A DNA stretch of 34,853 nt, from the NCBI GenBank assembly GCA_021847645.1, contig JAJZQG010000073.1:1-34853 (forward strand), read 5' to 3'. The notes beneath the pieces are model-generated. The model searched no databases. It was not told the origin of the DNA and saw only the letters and a program-made list of their open reading frames with translations. This document shows, in pieces, positions 23,167-29,617 of this stretch. Origin of the DNA: Myxococcales bacterium (lineage in GTDB: Bacteria > Myxococcota_A > Polyangia > Polyangiales > Polyangiaceae). Position numbers and translations under genes: made by a program. The first letter of the stretch is position 1. Each line of letters starts with the position of its first letter.

Positions 23167-24648
23167 TCATCGCCAGGATTCCAGCACGCGGAGCGTTTCT
23201 GCATTGAGGGCGCGTGCCCGCTCGTCGCTGGCCGATTCGGTATAGCAACGTAGCTCCGGGGCATTACCCGAGGCGCGAAGATGCACGATGTCGCCGTTGG
23301 CGAACGTGACGCGAAGGCCATCGAGCGTGTCGATGCCGCGCACTTTGCCGAAGGACTCGGGGAAAGCGGCCTCCATGGCGATGGCGCCGCCGCGCTGCAG
23401 ATCCGCCAGGCGCCTGTGGCTCAGCTCCGTGGGGAATTCCTGCAGACGGTCGCTGGCGGTGTACCGGGGCGGCAGCTGGGCGAGCAACGCGCTGACGGCC
23501 TTGTTCTCCACCACGGCGCGGCGCAGGATGCCCAGGTGCACGAGCATGGCATCGCGCGTGGGCAGCCGCGCCAGCTCGCGCCCCTCCGGCGCCAGCGCCG
23601 AGGCGGTCAGGAATCCGCCGTTGGCTTCGTAGCCCACCACGCGCCGGCCGCCTTCCTGCACCGCGTTCATCATCGCTTCGATGACGTACGGCGAGCCGAT
23701 CCGCGTCCGAATCACGCGCGCGAAGGCCCCGCTCGCCTCCAGTGCCGTGTTGCAGCTGATCGGCGCGACGACCACGTCGGCCTTCAGGTATTGCGCGCAC
23801 AGGATTCCTGCCACGTCTCCCCGCAGCCAGCGGCCGTGCTCGTCGCTGATCAGCGGGCGGTCGCTGTCGCCGTCCGTGCTGACGATGGCGTCCAGCCCCA
23901 GCTCGGGGCACCAGCGTGCGGCCAGGTCCACGTCTTCCTGGCGTATCGCCTCGGTGTCGACGGGGATGAACCGACCGGAGTAGCCGAGTTGAACGATGTC
24001 GGCGCCCAAAGCGGAGTAGACTTCGACCAGCAGGTCCCGCCCTACGGCGGAGTGCCCGTAGACGCCCAGCCGCAGCCCGGCGAGCGCGTCCGGGGCAAAA
24101 GCGTCGCGCCATCGACGAACGAACAGGCGCGCGGCCGCAGGATCCACGGGCGGGCCGGCCACGGCGGCGCCGGCTACGAGCATGCCGGCTGAATCGAAAT
24201 CATCGGGCAGCGAGACCACCTGGGAGCGAATGCCCAGCTCGTCGGCCTTGAGGATTTCGCCGTCCGCGGAGTTGAACTTGATCCCGTTGCGGTCGTCGGG
24301 GATGTGGCTTCCGGTGACCATGATGGCGGGGATACGCTGGTCGAGGCCGTACAGCGCTACTGCCGGGGAGGGGATGCGGCCGCAGGCAACGGGCTCATGG
24401 CCGCGTTGGACGACGGCATGGGTGACTGCGGCGAGGATGCGGCCGGTGCTGGAGCGCAGATCGCCGGCGAGCGCCACGCGCGAGTGGGGGCCAAGCCTGC
24501 CCTGCGATTCGAGGTACTGCAGGAAGGCCGACGTGTACGCGAAGCAGACCTCGTCGGTCATGGCACGGACCAGCCCGCGCGCACCGCTGGTGCCAAACTT
24601 CACGCCGGAGGTCTCCATCAACGAGGCAATGCTGACTGTGCGCGTCAT
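23167..24648 (-). CDS. phosphohexomutase (phosphoglucomutase/phosphomannomutase family)
   Basis: A 493-residue alpha-D-phosphohexomutase. All four functional loops are present: active-site phosphoserine loop TGSHIP (Ser114), metal loop DGDSDRP, sugar-binding loop GYEANGG, and phosphate-binding loop RASGNAPELR near the C-terminus. The N-terminal VKFGTSGARG is also typical. It interconverts hexose-1-phosphate and hexose-6-phosphate, via a bisphosphate intermediate and Mg2+, feeding nucleotide-sugar synthesis for envelope polysaccharides. Whether glucose or mannose is preferred cannot be decided from motifs. The start at 24648 is the first ATG before the conserved region, though its Shine-Dalgarno is weak. 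It is convergent with the TonB receptor (7 bp between stops) and divergent from the CoA-redox cluster. Confidence 0.93.
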   Translation of the reverse strand: MTRTVSIASLMETSGVKFGTSGARGLVRAMTDEVCFAYTSAFLQYLESQGRLGPHSRVALAGDLRSSTGRILAAVTHAVVQRGHEPVACGRIPSPAVALYGLDQRIPAIMVTGSHIPDDRNGIKFNSADGEILKADELGIRSQVVSLPDDFDSAGMLVAGAAVAGPPVDPAAARLFVRRWRDAFAPDALAGLRLGVYGHSAVGRDLLVEVYSALGADIVQLGYSGRFIPVDTEAIRQEDVDLAARWCPELGLDAIVSTDGDSDRPLISDEHGRWLRGDVAGILCAQYLKADVVVAPISCNTALEASGAFARVIRTRIGSPYVIEAMMNAVQEGGRRVVGYEANGGFLTASALAPEGRELARLPTRDAMLVHLGILRRAVVENKAVSALLAQLPPRYTASDRLQEFPTELSHRRLADLQRGGAIAMEAAFPESFGKVRGIDTLDGLRVTFANGDIVHLRASGNAPELRCYTESASDERARALNAETLRVLESWR

Positions 24649-25022
24649 GATGCCCGGACCCATGCCGCAACCCGCGACGGGTGTCCACTCGATTTGGTGC
24701 GGTCGGGCCGCTGCGCGAGAGTCGGGGCGAGGGGGGGGCGCCGGCGCGCGGAAGCGGGAGCCATCCAGGCGGCGCGGCAGCCGAAGGTCCAGCGGCTGAT
24801 GATGAGCTTCGCAGGCACGTGGAGGGTGGATGCAGGAGCAACGCGCTGCGGCGGGGGAATGGCGCGGTGCATGGGCGAACAGCGGTGGGCATGCCTGTGC
24901 CGGGAAAAGCGGATAGAGCAGTCGACCGGGCCCGCACAGCCGTGTCGTAAGCCTACAGTATTCTCGAGCCGTGCGGTGATCCGGTCCACATCCGGACGCG
25001 GCCCGACGACGGTCAACGTCGC

Positions 25023-25050
25023 TTGACATCCATGACGCTGCCGGTAGTCT
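25023..25050 (+). promoter_or_regulatory. candidate promoter of the CoA-redox operon
   Basis: TTGACA at 25023-25028 is a perfect -35 box. TAGTCT at 25045-25050, 16 bases further on, keeps the critical T1, A2 and T6 of a -10 box. Transcription would start near 25057, inside the palindrome at 25053-25066, some 50 bases before the ATG at 25108. Confidence 0.5.
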
Positions 25051-25052
25051 AC

Positions 25053-25066
25053 CGAACGTTCGTTCG
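25053..25066. promoter_or_regulatory. candidate TetR operator palindrome
   Basis: CGAACG-TT-CGTTCG is a perfect 6-2-6 inverted repeat; the nested decamer CGAACGTTCG (25053-25062) is itself palindromic. It sits directly after the candidate -10 box and would cover the transcription start, the classic position for a repressor. The only regulator in the cluster is the TetR-family protein at 28861, so it is the natural candidate. The assignment is by inference. Confidence 0.5.
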
Positions 25067-25107
25067 CTTGGGGCTTCTCCTTCGTCTCGCTGACAGGACA
25101 ACCACGC

Positions 25108-25989
25108 ATGGAAATTCCTGCTCTGCAATACCATCGGCCGGCCTCGCTCCAGCAAGCGTGTGAGCTCGGCGCCCGGCTCGGCGCCGCTGCCCGCTATCTC
25201 GCCGGCGGCACCGATCTGCTCGTCGATCTCAAGCAACGACGGGTGCAGCTGCAACATGTCGTTTCCCTGGCGTCGATTGCCGAGCTGCGCAACGTGTCCG
25301 TTTCGGACCAGGGCCTTCACATCGGCGCGCTCGTGAGCTTGTCGGAGGTTGCCGACTCGGAGCATGTGCGCCGGCACGCGCCGGCTTTGGCCGAGGCGAT
25401 CCTGACCATGGCCGCGGTCCAGATCCGCAACCGCGCCACGATCGGCGGCAACTTCTGTGCGGCAGTGCCCTGTGCGGATACCCCGCCGGTGTGCATCGCC
25501 TACGGCGCAAGCGTGCGCCTGGTGTCCGCCTCGGGGGACCGAACCGTGTCTGCCGACGCCTTCTTCCTGACACCTCGCCGCAGCGTGCTCGAGCCCGGCG
25601 AGGTGCTCGCCGAGGTGCTTCTGCCTGTTCACAAGCCCGGCCGCGGCGCTGCCTACGCCCGGTTCTCCCGCCGTCGTTCCATGAGCCTCGCGGTGGCCGC
25701 GGTGGCCGCGTGTGTCGACCTGCAGGGCAACGTCGTTCGCGACGCGCGCATCGCGATGACATCGGTCGCTCCCACCCCGTTCCTGGCGTCCGAGGCGGGG
25801 GCTGTTCTGCGCGGCAAGGCGGCGTCCAGCGAGCTCGTCGCCAAGGCCGCCCGGTCGGCTGGGGCGGAGGCCAGGCCCATCAGCGACCTGCGCGGCTCGG
25901 CCGAGTATCGTCGCGATCTGGTCGAAGTGCTCACCACCCGCGCATTGACGGTGGCGATCGAGCGCGCCCGCACCAACCCCGCAGCCTGA
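25108..25989 (+). CDS. xanthine-dehydrogenase-family FAD-binding subunit
   Basis: A 293-residue FAD-binding subunit of a molybdenum hydroxylase (CoxM/HcrB family). FAD-binding motifs are AGGTDLLVDLK (32-42) and TIGGN (111-115). It would pass electrons between the [2Fe-2S] clusters of its partner and an external carrier. The start has AGGA upstream at 25095-25098. 4-hydroxybenzoyl-CoA reductase beta subunits (HcrB) carry an insertion of about 40 residues with four Cys for an extra [4Fe-4S] cluster just after this GGN motif; here NFCAAVPCADTPP runs straight on, so that cluster is absent. Three Cys (117, 122, 129) cluster in the same loop but without the needed spacing. The gene is first in the operon and 16 bp before its partner. 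Confidence 0.92.
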   Translation: MEIPALQYHRPASLQQACELGARLGAAARYLAGGTDLLVDLKQRRVQLQHVVSLASIAELRNVSVSDQGLHIGALVSLSEVADSEHVRRHAPALAEAILTMAAVQIRNRATIGGNFCAAVPCADTPPVCIAYGASVRLVSASGDRTVSADAFFLTPRRSVLEPGEVLAEVLLPVHKPGRGAAYARFSRRRSMSLAVAAVAACVDLQGNVVRDARIAMTSVAPTPFLASEAGAVLRGKAASSELVAKAARSAGAEARPISDLRGSAEYRRDLVEVLTTRALTVAIERARTNPAA

Positions 25990-26005
25990 GGCCGGAGCGA
26001 ACAGC

Positions 26006-28864
26006 ATGGCTCACGAGATCCTGATCAAGCTTGTTGTCAACGGCCTCGAGCATGCCCTGGCGGTGCGGCCGCAGGCCACGCTGCTCTCGGTGCTGCGCGA
26101 TCAGCTGCACCTGACCGGAACCAAGAAGGGCTGCGCCCTCGGCGAGTGCGGCGCCTGCACCGTGATCATGAACGGCCGGGCGGTCAACGCCTGCATGGTA
26201 CTGGCGCCGGAGGCCGATGGTGCCCAGGTCACCACCATCGAAGGATTGTCCGAGGGCGGACAGATGCATCCGTTGCAGCAGTCGTTCGTCAAGCACGGCG
26301 CGCTGCAATGTGGCTATTGCACCCCGGGCATGGTGATGTCGGCCAAGGCCCTGCTCGACCGTGTGCCCTCGCCCACCGAGGAACAGATTCGCGCCGGCCT
26401 GGGAGGCAACCTGTGCCGGTGCGGCAGCTACCCGCGCGTGATTCGGGCCGTGCAGGACTACGAATCCTTTCTAGGCAAGAAGCTCGACACCGCTCCCCAC
26501 TCCCAGGAGCGGGACCAGGAGCGCTCGACCTCGGTGGTGGGGACCGGTGTCCCGCGCTACGACGCGCCCGACAAGGTGACGGGCCGGGCCGTGTACACGG
26601 CCGACATTCAGCTGCCGGGAATGCTGTACGGCAAGATCCTCACCAGTCCGATCCCGCACGGCATCATCAAGAGCATCGACGTGAGCAAGGCCAAGGCGTT
26701 GCCGGGGGTGCTCGGCGTCCTGACCGGGGCCGACGTGACGGATACGCTCTACGGCGTGAGCCCGGCGCGCTACGACGAGCACATCCTTGCCAAGGAGCGT
26801 GTGCGCTACGTGGGAGACGAGGTCGCCGCGGTGGTGGCCGTGGACGAGGAGACGGCCGAGCAGGCGATACGCCTGATCGACGTGCAGTACGAGGTGTTGC
26901 CGGCGGTGTTCGATCCGGAAGAGGCGATGAAGGACGGAGCGCCGCTGATTCACCCGGAGTCACCTCGCTATGCGAACAACGTCAACACCCGCGTGCAGTG
27001 GAGCTTCGGCGACGTCGACCAGGGCTTTGCGGAGGCGGACCTGGTGCGCGAGCAGCGGTTCGTGGGCAACCGGACGTACCAGGCGCCCATCGAGCCCCAC
27101 GCGGCGCTGGCCCGTTGGGAGCACCACGGCCAGAAGCTGACGATCTGGTCGTCGACGCAGGTGCCGCACTATGTGCAGCACATGATCGCCCGGACGCTGG
27201 ACATTCCCCAGGGCATGATCCGGGTGATCCGTCCGGCCGTGGGCGGCGGATTCGGGGGCAAGGCGGAGACGACGCCCCTGGACTTCTGCGCGGTGCTGTT
27301 CGCCAAGCAGACCGGGCGCCCGGTCATGATGATGTACGACCGGAAGGAGATGTTCTATCACTTCCGGGGCCGTCACAAGCAGGTGATGGACCTGAAGGTG
27401 GGGGTGAAGAAGGATGGGACGATCACGGCGGTCAAGTTCCGCAGCGTGCTGGACGGCGGGGCGTACACAAGCTTCGGTGTGATCACCGCGTACTACGCGG
27501 GAGCGATGATTCCCACTTTGTACAAGATGGGAAACTACCAGTTCGAAGGCCTGCGGATGTACACGAACCTGCCGGCCTGCGGGGCATTCCGGGGGCACGG
27601 CGTTCCCCACCCGCGCTTTGCGTTCGAGTCGATGCTCGACATGATCGCCGCCGAGCTGGGCATGGACCCGATCGAGCTGCGGCTGCACAACGCCATGACG
27701 CCGGAGACGCGAACGGTCAACGCGCTGGATATCTCGTCGTGCGAGTTCAGGGCCACGATCGAGCGGGCGCGGGACCAGTCGGGCTGGCGCGAGAAGCGGG
27801 GCCGCCTTCCCAAGGGCAAGGGCATCGGCGTGGGCTGCGGTGGATTCGTCTCCGGCGCGGGATATCCCATCTACCGCTCCAACTTCCCCCACTCCAACGC
27901 GATGATTCGCGTCTACGAAGACGGCGGAGCCGCCTCGCTGCACATCGCCGCGGCCGAGATCGGTCAGGGGTCGGACACCGTGCTGGTGCAGATTGCCGCC
28001 GAGGAGCTGGGGCTCCCCTACGAGCGAGTGCACATGGTCGAGTGCGACTCGACCCTCGCGCCCCTGGACCTGGGTTCGTACTCGAGTCGGGTCACGCTGA
28101 TGGCGGGCAATGCCGTGAGGATGGCCGCGGGCGACGCGCGCAGGCAGATCCTGGTTGCCGCCGCGCGGGTGCTCGGCTGCTCGCCCGACGCCCTCTCGGC
28201 CAAGGACGGCAGGGTATTTGTCACTGGCAGCCCGTCGTTCGGCATGGCGTGGGACGAGGCGGCGAGGCTCGCCTTCTCCGCGCAGGGGCCGGTGGTCGGC
28301 ACTGGCCACTACCAGCCGCCCAGCGGCTTGGGAGGCGATTTCAAGGGAAGCACGGTGGGCACCTCGCCCGCCTACAGCTTCTCGACCGTGGTCGCCGAAG
28401 TGTCCGTGGACCTGGAGACCGGGTTGGTGACCGTGGACCGGGTGACCGACTTCTCCGACGCCGGCACGGTGATCAACCCGATGACGCTTCACGCGCAGGT
28501 CGAGGGCTCGGTGATCATGGGTGTGGGCGAGACCCTGATGGAAGACGTCATCCACATGCCGGACGGCTCCATTGCGAATCCGAACCTCCACGACTACCTG
28601 ATTCCCAGCATCGGCGAGACGCCGTCGTCGATCTTCACGCGGTCGGTGGACTCCTACGAGCCTCGCGGGCCCTTCGGCGCCAAGGAGATCGGGGAAGGCT
28701 CCCTGCTGCCGATGCTCGGCGCCATCGCCAACGCGGTCGCCGATGCGACGGGGGTCCGGATCTACGAGCTGCCGATGACCTCGGAGCGGATCCTGCAAGC
28801 CTTGAAGGCCAAGCAGGGTATCGGCGATCGCCCGAGGCCCGGCGCGGAGGCCAAGAGGCCATGA
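26006..28864 (+). CDS. fused [2Fe-2S] + molybdopterin subunit, 4-hydroxybenzoyl-CoA reductase-like (952 aa)
   Basis: Two subunits that are separate in Hcr enzymes are fused here. Residues 1-160 are the iron-sulfur part: plant-ferredoxin-type cluster at Cys43, 48, 51 and 63, and the second cluster at Cys102, 105, 137 and 139. After a short charged linker, residues 180-940 are the molybdopterin-binding part with VTGRAVYTADIQLPGML, GGGFGGKAE, GSYSSRVTLMAGNA and the catalytic Glu894 in GAKEIGEG. Several blocks, especially SYSSRVT and EIGQGSDT, read like the HcrA alpha subunit of 4-hydroxybenzoyl-CoA reductase rather than CO dehydrogenase or xanthine dehydrogenase. It should bind Mo-molybdopterin and either reductively remove, or add, a ring hydroxyl on an aromatic CoA ester; direction is uncertain given its FAD partner. 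It overlaps the TetR gene by ATGA. Confidence 0.93.
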   Translation: MAHEILIKLVVNGLEHALAVRPQATLLSVLRDQLHLTGTKKGCALGECGACTVIMNGRAVNACMVLAPEADGAQVTTIEGLSEGGQMHPLQQSFVKHGALQCGYCTPGMVMSAKALLDRVPSPTEEQIRAGLGGNLCRCGSYPRVIRAVQDYESFLGKKLDTAPHSQERDQERSTSVVGTGVPRYDAPDKVTGRAVYTADIQLPGMLYGKILTSPIPHGIIKSIDVSKAKALPGVLGVLTGADVTDTLYGVSPARYDEHILAKERVRYVGDEVAAVVAVDEETAEQAIRLIDVQYEVLPAVFDPEEAMKDGAPLIHPESPRYANNVNTRVQWSFGDVDQGFAEADLVREQRFVGNRTYQAPIEPHAALARWEHHGQKLTIWSSTQVPHYVQHMIARTLDIPQGMIRVIRPAVGGGFGGKAETTPLDFCAVLFAKQTGRPVMMMYDRKEMFYHFRGRHKQVMDLKVGVKKDGTITAVKFRSVLDGGAYTSFGVITAYYAGAMIPTLYKMGNYQFEGLRMYTNLPACGAFRGHGVPHPRFAFESMLDMIAAELGMDPIELRLHNAMTPETRTVNALDISSCEFRATIERARDQSGWREKRGRLPKGKGIGVGCGGFVSGAGYPIYRSNFPHSNAMIRVYEDGGAASLHIAAAEIGQGSDTVLVQIAAEELGLPYERVHMVECDSTLAPLDLGSYSSRVTLMAGNAVRMAAGDARRQILVAAARVLGCSPDALSAKDGRVFVTGSPSFGMAWDEAARLAFSAQGPVVGTGHYQPPSGLGGDFKGSTVGTSPAYSFSTVVAEVSVDLETGLVTVDRVTDFSDAGTVINPMTLHAQVEGSVIMGVGETLMEDVIHMPDGSIANPNLHDYLIPSIGETPSSIFTRSVDSYEPRGPFGAKEIGEGSLLPMLGAIANAVADATGVRIYELPMTSERILQALKAKQGIGDRPRPGAEAKRP

Positions 28865-29547
28865 ACGAACGGGCGGCGTCGTCGCCGCGGCGCAAGACCA
28901 GCAAGGCGGAGCAGCCGTCGGAGCGTGCGGACGGCGAGCGCTTCGGATGGCTGCTGGGCAAGGCCGCGACGCTGATCGCGAGCAAGGGATTCCACCACAT
29001 GTCGATGCGCGACATCTCGCGCGCGACGGGCTACAGCCTGGCGGGGCTCTATCACTACTTCGACAGCAAGGAAGATCTGATCTTCCAGATCCAGTATCGG
29101 TTCTTCTCGACGCTGGTCGAGGAGCAGGCCCAGATCTGCGCGCGCAAGGAGCCCGTGGACGCCCGGTTCCGCGCGCTCATCGAGAACCATCTGGCCTTCT
29201 TCGCCAAGAACGCCGACGAGCTGAAGGTCTGTACCTACGAGATGAACTCGCTGGGCACCGGCCCCTTCGAGCGGATCGCGGCCACGCGCAAGCGCTACTA
29301 CCGTCTCATGGCGGATGTGGTCAGGGAGCTGGTCGGCGGGGCTGGCGGGCGAGCGGCGGACCTGCGGGTGCGCCACCAGACGATGCTCGTGTTCGGCGCG
29401 TTGAACTGGATCTTCATGTGGTATGACCCGAAGAAGGACGGGGCGCCGTCGCGGTTGGCCGATGAGCTGAACGAGTTGGTGCTCCACGGGCTGATGAGCA
29501 GCGGCGCGACAGTGCCGAAAGCCAAGGCGCGCAAGAAGCGCGCATAG
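28861..29547 (+). CDS. TetR/AcrR-family regulator
   Basis: A 228-residue regulator beginning within the stop of the molybdoenzyme gene (ATGA at 28861-28864), so translation is coupled. A basic disordered N-terminus precedes the helix-turn-helix (about 47-70: MSMRDISRATGYSLAGLYHYFDSKEDL, the standard TetR core). The C-terminal ligand domain (LAFFAKNADELKV, ATRKRYYRLM) resembles the group that includes KstR2- and PaaR-like repressors, many of which release DNA on binding an acyl- or aryl-CoA. A C-terminal Lys/Arg tail (KAKARKKRA) is unusual and might add nonspecific DNA contact. Expected role: repression of this operon through the palindrome at 25053-25066 until a CoA-ester intermediate appears (inference). 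Confidence 0.92.
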   Translation: MNERAASSPRRKTSKAEQPSERADGERFGWLLGKAATLIASKGFHHMSMRDISRATGYSLAGLYHYFDSKEDLIFQIQYRFFSTLVEEQAQICARKEPVDARFRALIENHLAFFAKNADELKVCTYEMNSLGTGPFERIAATRKRYYRLMADVVRELVGGAGGRAADLRVRHQTMLVFGALNWIFMWYDPKKDGAPSRLADELNELVLHGLMSSGATVPKAKARKKRA

Positions 29548-29617
29548 ATGCCGGTCAGAGGGGCGCGTGGGCGATGACGACGGTGACGGACGATAGCGAA
29601 CGTGAAAGGGGGCAGTC

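Larger units (their letters stand above)
24649..25107. other. 459-bp divergent intergenic region
   Basis: This gap separates the phosphohexomutase gene (minus) from the molybdoenzyme operon (plus). Open frames on both strands are low-complexity Arg/Pro/Ala without a start signal, so I see no gene. It holds the promoter and palindrome described at 25023-25066; the rest is featureless to me. Confidence 0.6.

Noticed and set aside
24649..25107. Small gene in the 459-bp divergent gap
   Set aside because: Frames on both strands are Arg/Pro-rich, lack a Shine-Dalgarno and show no protein-like composition.
26960..28798. 612-codon minus-strand frame opposite the molybdoenzyme
   Set aside because: Antisense shadow of a gene with fully recognisable catalytic motifs.
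25108..28864. Naming these genes hcrB and hcrCA
   Set aside because: The FAD subunit lacks the [4Fe-4S] insert that defines 4-hydroxybenzoyl-CoA reductase, so the family name is kept general.
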